The position numbers were made by a program, and so were the translations under genes. Shown here in pieces: positions 1-13,295 of a DNA stretch of 64,000 bases. Source of the DNA: Amblyornis subalaris (lineage: Eukaryota > Chordata > Aves > Passeriformes > Ptilonorhynchidae). How positions within the stretch are numbered: position 1 is the stretch's first letter; each line of letters opens with the position of its first letter. The DNA is taken from contig JACAXG010000018.1 of assembly GCA_018881555.1 (NCBI GenBank), forward strand, positions 8,245,634 through 8,309,633, written 5' to 3'. A model generated the notes under the pieces. It saw nothing but the letters and a program-made list of their open reading frames with translations. It searched no databases and was not told the origin of the DNA.

Positions 1-3000
1 GACTTCCCTCAGTGGACCAAAAGGTGCCCAGCCCAAGGAAGAGTGGGTGAGTGTGAGAAAAAGAGAGAGAAAGATGTGGGGAGAGAGCAGGCTGGTGAGG
101 TGCCCTTTACATCCACTAATCTGTTATCCACACATGTATTATCCTGTTTTACAGACAGCTTCTGATGCTGCTTTCCTTTCTACTTCTCCTCATTCCCTCT
201 TGCTTTAATCTGTGGAAATTTGAAAGTGTTTTGAATGGAGACCTCCATGAAGAGAAGGTGTTTCGCTAAATCAGACAAGCCCTGCTCACCTGCTTCCTCT
301 CTTCTTTCACTTAGGAAGTATGTCTTCCTCCTGGTTCGGTGGTGACTTTTGAGGATACGTCGTTCTCCCTCCCCCATGGTATGGGACCTACAGAGTATTT
401 TAGCTGAGCAAGCAAGGCTCTGGTGCTGTATGCAATGGGTCTGCCCCTCTTGTGAGTGCTTATGGCAACNTACTCTGTCCTGACAGACTGGCTGGTGGGG
501 CTTCCGAGCGACAGAGATGGGACTTTTTTAAGTGCAGGCCAGGTTTCAAGGGTGGCATATGCCGTAGAAACTCCTTGGTTCTCAGTGTGCAGTCAAGGAC
601 AGAAGNAGATTCAGCTCTCTCCTCCTCTGACCTAAAGCATGTTGCTGACGTCTGTTGCGCAGGGTGAAACTTTCCACTAGTGGGTGTTCACACAAATTTG
701 GCTATATCTGGCTATCTTCATATGTTGGCATACAGTCATTTCATACTTGCATTCCACTGAAAAACAACGTGTATTTTCCCCCTTCAACAAATTTCAAAGA
801 AAGTATACGAACAAAACATTGTTTGAGAAATTTTGCATGCTCCAGTCAGGAAACGGAAACCTAGAATACCTTCTGAGCCCCTCTGTGCAGCTGCGTTGGT
901 GCTTTGTCCTCCAGGGCTGACTTAGGGAGCTGTGGGGATTAGTAGTCTGAGTTCCCTGACTTACATGCATCTAATATTAATGAAATATTTGGGTGGAAAT
1001 CTAGCTTTTACATTGCAGATTTGTTTCGTTGCACCAGTTGGTGGATTGAAACTGCCATCACAGCAGCTGCCTGAATATCATGTAACACAACATGCCTTGA
1101 TGCCTTGTCATATTTCAGTGTTTGCTCACAGCATGAACAGTCCCAAGCATTGTGTTGTTTTTTTATGAAGGTCCAGAGTTAGTGAAATAGAGAGGATCTT
1201 TTTTCCTTCACTTTCTCACAAACCCCCAAGTTCTCATGTCTTTCCACTATCCTTTCCACTGGTTTAGTGATCCACCCTTTACTGGGCAAGGGTCTGGGGG
1301 CACTTGCACCGTGATAAGCAAGGCAGTACAGAAAGCCTTTGCAGATACTTCTCTGCATGTGTCTCCCCTGCATATAGTAAGCATGTAACACTGTAATAAC
1401 TGAAGATGGATGTTGTAACAGTCAAAGCTTAAAGGTTTACAATTTGTCGAGAACTTTTTTTTTTGCTGGGGATGTTGAAACTAAACCCTAAAACTTTTCA
1501 TGGAAATTCGGTACTTGTGATGAAACTCTTTGGGGAGTTTCTTAGGTGTAGAACACAATTTCCATTAAAAAAAGAGAGAAAGAGAAGTATATTGTAGAGT
1601 GTTCAATAACCTGGTCATTAGGTGATCACTGAGATGTAGAAGACCAAGTTGTAAGTTCTCTGGATGAATTAGAAGAAATAGAAATATGAATTAATCTCTC
1701 CGGTATTGTAGGTAAGTGTCTTAACTGCTGGACTTTTGAGAAGGATGCATGAGTCTGATTTCTGCAGCTTCTTTGTGTGAAAACTCCCAGTGTCTTCATC
1801 CAGTTCTAGAATTCCTCTTTTTCTTTTTCACTGGGACTAAAAGTTTATGTTTTTGCAAAATGGAGACCTTGTTATCCAGCCAGATAGACTAATAAAAGTT
1901 GTAGGTCTCTTGCAAAGAAGGAGAAAATCTATTAGTTTATTTGCTCTGTGTGAGAGGAAAGTCTGGGCTTCATTTAAAAGTCAAATGTAAATATATTTTT
2001 TCTAACTTTGGCTTGTGACAGATCAAGATTTGACATACTTTCATTTTTCCTTGCAAGCTGCTAAGGATTCAGACCAACTTGATGGAAATCTAGCTTTGAC
2101 ATATGACAGCGGGATTTCATGAGTGATTTCTATCTCAAGGCAACTGCCCCTTCTCCACAGCCAGCAAGTAGCAATAGCATTTTAAAGGAAGGATGTCAGA
2201 GAGCAGCTTGGTTTTCTCAGTTGTCATCATTATTTGTTTCTCTCCTGGCCAAACCACCAGAAGCAGGTTAAGGATGACACAAACTAGCAACAAATCACGG
2301 GGTGGAGGACAGAGCATGTGACAATGCCCTGGCTTTGGTGCAAACATTTGAGCTACGTTTCGAAAGCCTGGGTTTGTGTTCAGCAGAGTTCATGAGTGAA
2401 AAATAAAAGTCCTTGACGATAACGATCAACAACCTCAATCTCATTAGTGTCTACCCTTCAGAGAAGAGGCTGGAGTGGATCCCATCAAGCTGTGATTTGG
2501 TTCAGTGCACTGGGGAAGGTTCCTAGAAGCATTCCCCCAGCTTCTTTACACTGTGCACTGAAGGGAAAAAAACAACATTTGGCAATTTGTTGTCAATATT
2601 TGTATAACTCCTGATGCCACTAAAACTGCATATGTAGGCTTTAAACTAACAAAAACAAACCCATGGCCAAGCTGGAGAGCTGGATTTGTTTCCATGCACA
2701 ATTAGGTTTATTTGTTTAGGTCTCATTTTATTTGCTTTCAGATGACTCAGATAGGAGTATTGCAATCCTTTCAAAGTGAAGTAGTGTTCTGTGTATTTTG
2801 GGCATTGGGCTTAGCCAAATGTGGAAAGAATTGGCTGCTCAATAGTATTTTCCTATCCAGAGGTTTTTTCAAACTTTTGAGAGGAACTGAAGGAATGTCC
2901 CTTCCATGCCAGGCTTTCCCCCCCCCCTCCCCTTCACAGTGTCTCTCCACATTATTGTTAAAGAGCACAGGAATTTTAAAACTCTCCTCTGTTGTGCAAC

Positions 3001-6000
3001 TGTTAGCAACTGCTCTTATTAATTGCTTTACCATTATGCTGCATATTTAAATTCTCGCTGGTGTCATCCATAATATGCTGCTGTGAGTGCCTTTTAAGCC
3101 ATTCCAATAGAATGTATGGATGATGCCCTGCTCAGAATCTCCCATCCTGCTAGACCAGCTCTGGGTTTGCTGAAAATGACTTCCTGCATGCATGAAGGGA
3201 TATGTACATTTTGGCAAGTAACCAAGTTTTCTGCTGGGAGTTAGTCACTAAGGGCAGGTTATTTTCCAGTGGACATGCTGGCACACTATCAGTGTTAAGA
3301 GAGTTGTCTTAAGTCTCAGTACCATGGTGTTTCTTTTATCCCCCAGCCCCAGCCCCCCCAAAAAACAAAAGAAAACAAAAATGCAGGGGTTTTTTTTGTC
3401 TCTTCGGTCTTATATGTGTAGGAGTCAATGGCTTTTAATTGGTGCTTTAGGCACCACTCTATTTTGGGGGGATTTTTTTGTTTTCTTCTGATAATTTTGC
3501 TTGTGGAAATACCTCCTTGGGTGATGTTTAAAATGTAAACAATATGGATAGATCCACATTTATTCCTATTTCTATGAAACATAAAAGTTAAAGGATTTCC
3601 TGTACTCACCAGAGGTATGTATTCGATTTATAGCCTTCCTTAATGCTCTTCCCACTCACACTCATAAAAGAAATACAGTAACAAAGGCTAAGAGACAATC
3701 TATTTTAAAGTTTGCATTGATAAAACCAAACTGGAACTTTATTCAGTCTTAAATGTCAATTCTAAGACTTGGGATGTTTTTCTAATCAAGAACAATAAAC
3801 GTGGAAAGTGTCTCCATGGAACAGAGCTGCAGCTCAGCACGCTGCTGGCCCAGTGCTGCACACACACTTCGGGGGCAGATGGAGTCTGAACATCACATAG
3901 TCCTCCCTGTGCAATAGCTTGCTCTGCGAGACTGCTTGACCCCAGAAGGGATTGAACAATGCTTAGGATATGTGATTTGTTGTTTTATTTTGCTTTTTAG
4001 AGGATAGGAACCCAAAATATATCTATGACAAATGACCAAATTGAGGAGGAATGTAAATCTTCATATACTATAAAGAAGAAATAACATAAATTTCTAAGCC
4101 TGTGTTAAAAAAACAACAAAAAAAACCAGAAGAAATAAGAAGGTGGGCAAATTGGATGATGCCTGGAGATCTGTTCCATATGACACTTTGTTTCCCTCCC
4201 TCTAGCTGTGGAGAACTGAGACTGTTAGAATAGATCAAACCCATTTAGTGGCTTTACTTAACACGGTATCACTTTATAACACCTTCAGGGCATTTCGATG
4301 CTGTGCCTGGAAAGCTCTCAGACAACACAGTCCGGTGTGCTGGCTGCAGCTCTCCTGCCCTCTCCTCACACACGCCATTTTGCTGTGTGCAGTTCTTCAA
4401 GTCTAATCCAAGACTGAGAATGAGACTGTGGACTTCACTGGAAGCTGAGAGAGGTGGCTGGGTCAGCACCTGTCAGAGCTTATATTCTGTGGGCTAGTGT
4501 TAAACATGTAATTTGATTATCAAAGTATGTTTTTGATGCAGGACAGTGAGTTAGTTTGACGTCTGTTGACTAGTAAATATACAATTAATTTTTATACACT
4601 GAAAATGTGTAACCATTCCAGATGCATATCTTTTGAGTGCATAGGAAAATATAAAGACACTACACTGTATTATAGCTCCTTCATCACGTAAGAGACTTCC
4701 TATATTAAACTGATTTTTACCGTGTTTGGGCTCCCTTAGTTGCCATGTGCAATTAAGTGGTAAGCCAGAGACATTTTTTGGCAGGTTATGTGTACCTTTT
4801 GCCTTTTTACTTCCAACGCACTGTGAGCTACAGCTGGGCAGGTTGTGATTTCAGTCTAAGATGGTTTTACCCTTTCCTTGCTGCAGATGTGTAGTTGTGT
4901 GTAGGCAGGTACTTGCTGATGCCTGGCTAGTAATTCAAGAATTGAGACTTGTGGTCTTACTACCACTTCCTGATGTGCTTTACAGGTAAGCCTAGAAGAG
5001 GAAAGAGACTCTGGGGAGGAAAATTAGAAGGAAAGAACTTAAAGNTTTAAAGCATCAGCCTTGAAGCTACAAGGCAGTCAGGACAAGGAAGAAATCACAG
5101 AAGGCAGACTGCACTTCCCCTTCCGTGTGATGAGGGACCTGAATGGGTTAGGACTAGTAAAAACACACAGCTGTGCCAAGCACAAGTAAGATAATGCACA
5201 TGTTAGTCTTATGTTATCCTGTCCCTCTCTTCTTTTCCCTAAGACAGAATGAAGTAAGTCTGTATCTAAATGCATGCTCCTGTTTGACTTAAGGGTAAAG
5301 TAAAATACCTCACCCCGAAACATCTCAGGGGAGTGTAAGTAAATCGTAGTCCGGACAAGACATACATGCTTTTCATCTGTTGTAAAGTATTACATCTTAG
5401 CTGAGGGTGGGGAGGAGGTGGCTATCAACCATGAAGGAGTAACCTAAGTCACCTGAACATTAAACATATCCTAATCACTAATGACAGCACCAAATGCTGG
5501 GAAGCATGAGGAGGAAGAAGGGTGGAGTAAGATGAAGCACCAACGAAGCTTTGAGATCTGAGCATGGCAGAATCCAGGAAGACTCTGAAGTCTCAGTGGA
5601 TACTTTGCCTGGTATCCTCTGAAACTGGATTTTTTTTTTTCTGTATCTGAGGCTTGGTACATGTAGTCTGATTCGGTCTCATAAAAGAGGATAAACTGCA
5701 GACTACTTTGATCTACAGGTGATACTTGTCAAAAAACACTTTTCTCCCCCACTCATGAAGATCAAGCTGTCGTTTAAAAATCAGTTATTTTGATAACCCA
5801 GCTTTTTTGTGATGTTTCACTTTCCACTGATAGTCTTTATTACCTTGTCCTGTTCATTTTAAACAGGACCTTAATCCATCTATGATTAATAACCTTATTA
5901 CAGTGATACATGTTTACTTCCTCATTGCTGGATTTCATAATGTTGAATTTCCCATCTTTGAACTTCATCAAAGTGAAACATACCAGGTATCTTCATTCCA

Positions 6001-7489
6001 GCAAATTTTCGTATGTTGCTTTTGTTATTGTTACTCACTTCCTTATACCTATGTCTATAGCTGTGTGGTCACTCACCAGCAGACAGGAGCTTCCTCTGTA
6101 TGTGCTCTCAGCTGTGACTGTAATTAGCAGGTTGCAAAGCCCAACTCATAAACTCGCAGCTGTGGCTTAACACTTCCCTAAAATGGCCACCTAGCTTCCA
6201 GTTGGCGCCGAGTGCCGAAACATCTGTCTACGATGGACCTTATAATAAACCCTGTGAGTCAGTGTAGTGGCTTCCTAGACAGAGGAGTGCTAGTGTGCAG
6301 TTAAGTAGCCTATTTATGCCAAAGTGGCACAGGCTTGAGTTAGAAGACCAGTGGAGCTAAATGTCGTGTAGGCAGGTCAAGTGAACAAGATCACATAGGC
6401 AGTATTGAACAATAAGGCACAAGTGATGGTAAAACTGCAGGTTGTGAGATCATAGAATTGCAACTTGGGACAAACCTACAGATATGGATGAGGAGAAAAT
6501 GGCACTGTGTAGGAGGGGGAATNGTTTTCTACCTCTTCTGAACTTACATGCAAAGCAGAATTGCTGGAGAAGGCTCTGATTCATGGTATTTGCCCTTTCT
6601 TCTCTCCATTACTCTCTACTATCACTCAGAAAAGTGGGGGTAGGGGACTAAACCATTGTGAGAGTACCCGTGGTATTACGGTATCTGCCAGCCATGTGGA
6701 GAAAAGCCAATGTATCAGAGAGCAACATGGGTCTGTGGTACAAAACATGCTTGTATGAGTGGGTGAATCTGAGAGGTTTGAAACTGCATGACAATATTTG
6801 ACCATGCATGGCCAAGCTCTCACTTCCACATGAAAGGAGGAAATATCTGTGTTTGTACATCAAGACAAAAATCCATTATTTCACCCTGCTTTCATTCATC
6901 CCTTGTTAAACTTTATGACTAAGAATCTGTTGTGTCTCCTTCTCTTTTCTCGTGCTTTGTTTCTTCTTCCCAAGCACCCCACTGAGGAACCATGCAGAGT
7001 CTGCACAGTGCTGCCAGAAGCTGCAATGCTCCTTGGGAGTGGGTGCTGTGTCTCTTGCTTGCCCGCTCTGTGCAAATATTATCTAAGCCCAGTCTTGCAC
7101 CTGTTTAAATGCCTATGTGCTTATTAAGGGCCTGGCTTTCCAGAGGACCATGTGTGACAGCTTTGCATTGCTCTTGGGAGTCAGATGTTCTCCCACTATG
7201 TTTCAAGGGGACAGTCATCCCAAGAAGCGTTATTCCCAAAGTGACACTTTACTGCAGGGTTTCCGCTGGGATGACACCTGCTAATTTCATGCGGGGGTGC
7301 TGGCCCAAGCACCAATGGACCATGACCACTGGAACGGCCATTTACAGCAAACCCTAGTTAACCAGCCACTCTGAAATTACCCTTACTCCCTGAGAAGTCT
7401 CCAGCTAGAAGCAAAAACTGAGCTGTCTGCAATGAAAGGTACCCCTTGCATAGTAATTGCTGCATGTAAAGACATTCACAGAAATAAAT
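1..7489. other. AT-rich non-coding stretch, no gene recognised
   Basis: No open frame here resembles a known protein, and the longest are about 110 codons, within chance expectation. Local composition features are a purine-rich stretch around 55-95, a C-rich tract ending in cttcacag near 2918-2939, and A/T-rich simple sequence near 3355-3400 and 4107-4125. A small CpG-containing patch lies at 6200-6235. No repeat family could be assigned with confidence. Single Ns occur at 470, 606, 5045 and 6523. Confidence 0.7.
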
Positions 7490-8075
7490 GAAAGCCATGG
7501 TGGTAGCTGTTGGTGCTTTACAGCAACTCCAAGAGCTCTTTCTGTTTTTCTCAGCTAAAATGGTGCCAGGATGCTTTTGTTGCCTGATGGGCTGCTGGCA
7601 AGAACCTCCCTTTTGGATAGTGCCGATTGTGGTAGTGCTTACTGCTGCTGAGCCTGGCAGCCAGGCTCTGTCCCACTGCCTCAGCTAGGAGCAGGTGGCC
7701 CGGGGGCCACCAGCCCCGGGCACCAGGCGCCTTCCCAGGGACAGGCTGAGGCTGGACCAGGACATGGTGCCTGTGGCCAGGCAGGGCTGTGGGGAGCTGG
7801 AGACTGGCCCTGCTGCGGTGCCACTGGGGCAGGCACCAATGGCCCCAGAGGATAATGAAATGGGGTCCTGGACAGGGTGAAATGTGGGAGCCCTGGGGGG
7901 TGGCAGTGCCCTCGGGGCCATTTTGGCTCTCTGGCACCAGCTCCAGCCTGTGCAGGGGCCCCAGCGGCAGCTGCCATCCGGCCATGGGCCTGGGGACGGA
8001 CGCACCTGCCTGCTCCATGCCGAGGCCTCCCCAAGGGCCTTCTCTGGGTCATAAACCTGGAATTTAATCGAATAC
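7490..8075. other. GC-rich block of unknown origin
   Basis: This block is strikingly more GC-rich than its AT-rich flanks and carries several CpG and ccccggg-like words. On the minus strand a frame stays open for 155 codons (8018 down to 7551). It has low-complexity composition rich in P, G, H and L, which is what GC-rich DNA gives by default because stop codons are AT-rich. The sequence has the flavour of an avian retroelement or LTR fragment. I searched for TG...CA ends with a target-site duplication and could not find a convincing pair, so no family is assigned. A CpG island or an unclassified repeat are the alternatives. Confidence 0.5.
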
Positions 8076-11044
8076 CAGATTGTAATGCTTCTGCCAGAAG
8101 AGGGTGGCTGCTGGAGTCTGGCTGTGTTCCTGGATAGCTAGAGATGCTTGAGGAATGCTGATGTCCCTTGAGTGTAGCCAGATGAAATTATCATTTGGCC
8201 AGGCAGTAAACAGACCCATTTGTTAAAGGTGAGTGCAAGCCCTCGGCACCAGCCTGGCCTTCTGGATATATCAAAATGCTTGTGCTTGTTTGAATCAAAG
8301 TCTTGCTGCAAACTGGAGTGAATTTGCCCCTCAGCAGAGTACATTTAAATGGAAAACCGAGGAGAATGTCAAGCACTCACCTCACAGAGAGCTAAACATC
8401 AGTAGACAGGTAAAAGGATCCTGATGCCAAGGTTAGATAAGTAGGACCTGAGAANAACCAGTTGCTTAACAACTGCTAAGGAAAAGATGGCATGATGGGA
8501 GGGGCCATGATCTATTTCAGAGGCCTGACTTTTGCCGCTGTACTCATGGTGGTGTTCTTCATTTGTGCAATATTTTCCACCCGAGAAACAATGCTGTGAA
8601 AGATAAAACGATACTGCTGATGAACTATTTGGTGTTAGCTTTCCAGTCAGTAAAGTGAAAGGGTGATGCATTTGTCATACTGAAATGATGTCACTTTGGG
8701 AAGGGAATAATGTTTTTGTACTACAAGATAATTAATGTCTTCTCTCCCTGAGGGTTTGATTAAACTATCATGTACCAAGTGACATCTTTGTCATATGACA
8801 CTTCTTTGGAAACCATAAGCACCAGAACAGCATTTCACTGTATACTTTGGCTAACACAGAGCCACTGCTTCTCCCCAGGGCTGAATTTGTCATGACTCCT
8901 GGGCAGTGAGGAATCTTTGGTCTCTTGAAATAGGTTATTTCCTTTTTTGGAGAGAAATAAGAAGACAAAAGCAAGGGATTAATAAATTTTTAGGTAGAAT
9001 TCCTGCAGCAAGGAATTGTGATCAATATGGAAAAGCAGTAGTACTGAGACCTCAGGTTGTGTTACTTGGGAGGAATACTTTGCATTTCACAATAGGCACA
9101 AAGGAAGAAACTATCAATTTATTTTTTTCTGTAGATATTTTAAATACAGTTAACTAATGCTGACATCAGTAAAGTTACTTGTGCTGAAGGGATTACACTG
9201 ATAAAATGTGAGGAATGCCCATCTGAGACCAAAGGGGCTAGGCAAAGAAAAGGGAGCAAAAAGGAGAAGGACATACAGGTGAGGGGAAAAAAAAAAGACA
9301 CAATTATGAGACAAAGCAATTGTTAGGAAATTAATCTAGGAATTACCCCAACACACTGGAAATCTNTGGGCCCTGGTCTGGTAGATTACACTGTCCTAGC
9401 TGCTACCACTTCACTTTTAAAAGGTAAAATCTGTCCTGATCCTCAAAGATCTTCAGCCACTATGTCCAAGTTCTTGCAACTGCTGTGCAAGAAAAAGTCA
9501 TGCACACCATCTCTGACAGAGCAGTGAATACAGCAGATGAAAAAATAGAAAGCTCATTAAAACTAAATGTTAGAATCCTGTTTCAATTCCATCATGGGGC
9601 TTGACATGAAATGAATTTTCATATAAAAATAGGGGGCAAACATTTAGTTTTGTATTCTTATTTCTTTCCTCCTTTTAAGAAAGAGTACCATAAAATGTCC
9701 AGTTCTCATCACATACAAAGAGCTTATTTCCTGCTTTCTAACTTCATGACTATCAAGGGCACCACAGTCATGATGCTTTGTTTCTCCCTAGGTTTCCTTA
9801 TTGGAAGGAAGTTTGTTGAGTAAGTTAAACAAAAAATATGAAAATAGTAAAGGAAGGAACATCCCCGTAACTCTACTAAACTTAAATTCCATAGCAGGAT
9901 GAAATGAGCAGAAACGCAAATGAAATTCAACTTGAAACCTTTTGTTGGATTTTATTTTANAACTTTCTGTGTAAAGATTCAATAGGTATTTTTATTCAAT
10001 CCCTAAACTTGTTTTGGATGAACCTCAGTTTTTAAGATCCAGACATTTTACTGGCAGTGGTGTTTGGTTGGTGTTGGAAAACTTCAAGCTTGGATTCCTC
10101 AGATTATTTCATTCACATATGTCAGCCAAAATGCCAGAGAAACAGTTTGGGCATGCAGGGCTGAAATGGGAAGATTTTAAAATGTTGCCCCATCATTCAG
10201 AAAGTGAAGCTCAGGATATATTTCCTTCTTTTTCACACACAGCAGTAGAAATTGTCTCCAATTACAGTGGTCTTGAATAAAAATCATTTTGCTGTCACAA
10301 CGTAAAAACCAGAGAAAATGTGAAATAAAAGGTGTTGAGTCCAAACATATAGTTAACTGACCAAGTTACTGCAAAACTCTCCCTAANAATCTTAAATTTA
10401 TTTAAGTGTTTTATTAAATAATTATGTAACTTGATGCCTCTTGTTTTATTTGTTCTAAGGATTTGTGTGTTTCTTATCTTGCAAGGGCATGGGATTGGAA
10501 TTTCTCATGGCTTCAAGAAAGGAAGTAATTTTTTTCTGGGGTAAATTTCCTTGCTTGATAGAAAATATTTGTATGTTCTCTCCTTAAGTGAACTTATTTG
10601 TGTTGAAAAAGAAAGCTATTAACTATTGTGGCTTTGGCTTGAGTATGAACACATACTTTCAGTGCAAAGAACAAGAGCCATCTTTATTCAGTTGTCCCTG
10701 TAATTTATGTCCCTGCACAGGTCCCTTTGCCACTATATTGCATTATTCTCTAGGAACCTGGTTCATAGTTCTTCAAACAGCTCCCTGAAACTGCAATTCA
10801 TGGTAGGTCCTGGAAGATTTCAGAAAATATAACTAAGATCAAAGTCCCACCATTTTCTGGAGGTAGGCAGAGGGTAATAATATTTTCCACTAAACAAAGG
10901 CTAAACTTCATGTTCAATGTTGACAGAAGTTGAATTTCTTGCAAGATAGCCATGATTGAAACAAGTTTTTATGCAGTACCTGTAGAGATCCAGCAACACG
11001 TAGGAGAAAGTGATGACATTACTTTGGTGGCAATGGTGTCATTA
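8076..11044. other. Non-coding stretch, nothing recognised
   Basis: AT-rich sequence with only short open frames (90 codons or fewer) and no similarity I can name. It contains a short A-run near 9288-9297 and scattered single Ns at 8455, 9366, 9960 and 10387. Confidence 0.7.
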
Positions 11045-11048
11045 TTCT

Positions 11049-11152
11049 AAGAACAAGAAGACCCTTGTGGCACCTATGGAAGGAAAAATTAAAGCTCACC
11101 TGAGGAACAGCTTTCGACTTTCTCTTATGACTGTCATCAGATAGGGGTGAAT
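11049..11152 (-). repeat. Old amniote interspersed repeat, 3' tail fragment
   Basis: Read on the minus strand, the segment runs cgaaagct..., then an AT-rich spacer, then ggtgccacaagggtcttctt. This order, a cgaaagct word followed about 40-50 bases later by ggtgccacaag and a T-rich tail, is familiar from the 3' end of an ancient interspersed repeat abundant in turtles and crocodilians and present as relics in birds. A catcagatag word at 11138-11147 sits where that repeat has a similar word. I cannot name the family with certainty. The copy is diverged, with an altered spacer between the two landmarks. Confidence 0.45.
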
Positions 11153-13269
11153 TGTTTCGGGAATTTGAAAGAGTAACTTGGATGTGAGACATCCAAAAGA
11201 ATGAGGAGTTTATATACTTGTGTGGTGAACTAGTCCTGTTATTGCTATTGCTGTGGGTGAGTTATCTGACTTTTCATAAGGAAAAGAGAGTGATAATTTG
11301 GATTTTTTGGAGATTGGTTTATTTTTCACTGTTAAGGAGTTAACAGGTGGCACTTTTCACCTCTGAATACCTTAGCACCTGGAGGAAGAATGTGACAATA
11401 TGCAAAGTTTTGTAGGAGTGTTCATAATTATCTCTAGGCAGCCTGTTAGAGATCGATGAAACATTTTGAATTATTTGAGTTATTGAAGTATGAAGGAGTT
11501 ATTTGAAGTAGTGAGATGTCACTTTTGCATTTCGCATTACTGAGTAGGCTTACTTAGTAAAGCAGAAGGGAAATGCACATTGCCAGCATTTTTAAGAGCC
11601 CTGAACTTTTTAGAATCAACCAGCTATGTGTTCTACACATATGGTAGACCTGAGGTGTGTCTGCATGTCTGCTTTTGCACAATTGAAAACATTTCCAGAT
11701 TTCACAGAGACAATCACCTGGTCTATAATATTCTCAGCAGAGGGCAGACAGTGGGATCTGATGCTGCACAGTCTGGTTGCTANGATCTGTTACTGCTGGC
11801 AACTGTGTATGTGGGTTTTGTAGGTGAATGTCCTACCCACAGCTTGAGGAATTCATTCTTCTCATGGTTTTTTTAATAAACTGTCTTACTTTTGCTGAAA
11901 AAATTTATAGCAGTATGGATTCTTATTGTTGGTATATTGAAGACCCTCAGACTTTTGAAAAGGACCCACATCTTTTATTAAGTGATGAAGCAGAGAGCGT
12001 ATGGAGAGCTGGGAAGGAAAGTGAGGCTAAAAGTATACCACATCTGATTTGTTGGTTTTTTTTCTATGAGGTTTCTTGTGCCCTTTGCTGAAACATTTCC
12101 TGATGGACACTTAAATGGAAGTGTTCTGGCCTAAATGGATCTTGTTTCTAAGTGACTCTGGCAATTCCTATGTTAAACCATTTCTAGAATATACAAATAA
12201 AGGAGCAGACAGTTTATAGAATTCTATTTAAGTTATATCCTTTTCTTTCTGTAATACTTTAAAGGTGTGGCAATAAGGATATAGATATTCACAGAGTTCA
12301 TAGTTTATTTCATTCTGATTTGTTATTATATTGGAAAGACANGTTACTGAGTCACTGTTCTAATAGCTTTTTCCTTAGCTGCTTGATAATTCCTTCATCA
12401 TGATAGTTTTGGAAATTTTTATTCTTCACTTTATTCTCACAATCTGGGAATTTTTCTCGTGTTCCAGATTTTGGTCTCAGGCTGTCTAGTTTCTGTAAAG
12501 TGTTGCCTTGCTTCGATTTGTTCCTGGGAATGATAAGTTACATCGAAGTTCTCCGTGTGAGGCATCTCACCACTGCCCTGGTGTGTCTGTATTCTTGGAG
12601 CACCACACTGGAATATAAGAAATGGTAGAACCACAATTGAAACACTTATGTGCTGCTAATTGGTACACTAAATAATATGCTGAAGAAAGAATTTCAGCTC
12701 CTTTTGTAAAGATCTGGGATCCTAGCCAGCCATGCCCCCCTAGGACTAGAATTAAGTAGGATCATAAGATACCATAACACCAGATTTTTCAGTTGAATGG
12801 ATGCAGCTCATGTTGGTACGTCATTTCTAAACTGTTTGGTTGAGTCTGTTTTCCATTATTAGTTATGTTGCAACAAAGTATATTAAATGTTCATCACAGA
12901 GCAACCGGAGGCCCAGACAGAGAGTCAGGAACAACAGATATGGCTTTGTAGATGCAGGTTAGAAGTTCATTCAAGTGGGAGGGAACATAGCTATGTCTCT
13001 CAATAGGATGCAGGAAAATAGAAAAGGGGCAGCAAGTCATACATATCTCCAGAATGTCTTGCATCTATAGTATGCAGCTCTCTCTGAAGGGTGGCTTTTT
13101 TGCTTTTTTGAATCTCCAAAAGGCACAGAAAGCATTAATCTGAAATATGAAACCAGGCCCAAGGTCCTAAGTCACACTGAAATAGCAGTGTTGTTTCTTT
13201 ATCCAGATGAGTAATTACTCTTTGGAGCCAGGGAGAAGGAGGGGCTTGGAATATCACTTGAAATTACTA
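11153..13269. other. Non-coding stretch, nothing recognised
   Basis: AT-rich sequence without recognisable coding or repeat content. Open frames are below 100 codons, and single Ns lie at 11783 and 12342. Confidence 0.7.
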
Positions 13270-13295
13270 CCCCCCCCCCCCCCCCCCCCCCCCCC
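13270..13295. repeat. Homopolymer C tract (26 C)
   Basis: An uninterrupted run of 26 cytosines follows aaattacta and is followed by attttt. On the opposite strand it is poly-G, so it could form G-quadruplex or i-motif structures. Runs this long are unstable in replication and error-prone in sequencing, so the exact length is uncertain. Confidence 0.95.

Noticed and set aside
6203..6222. tggcgccgagtgccgaaaca, like a tRNA-Lys retroviral primer-binding site
   Set aside because: It matches only in the first seven bases, is not preceded by a CA-ended LTR, and has no retroviral sequence downstream.
6448..6485. catagaattgcaacttggga as a CR1 or MIR tail
   Set aside because: The likeness is limited to about 12 bases and does not extend.
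7551..8018. 155-codon minus-strand frame as a protein gene
   Set aside because: The GC-rich block lacks AT-rich stop codons by composition, overlapping frames are also open, and the peptide is low-complexity.
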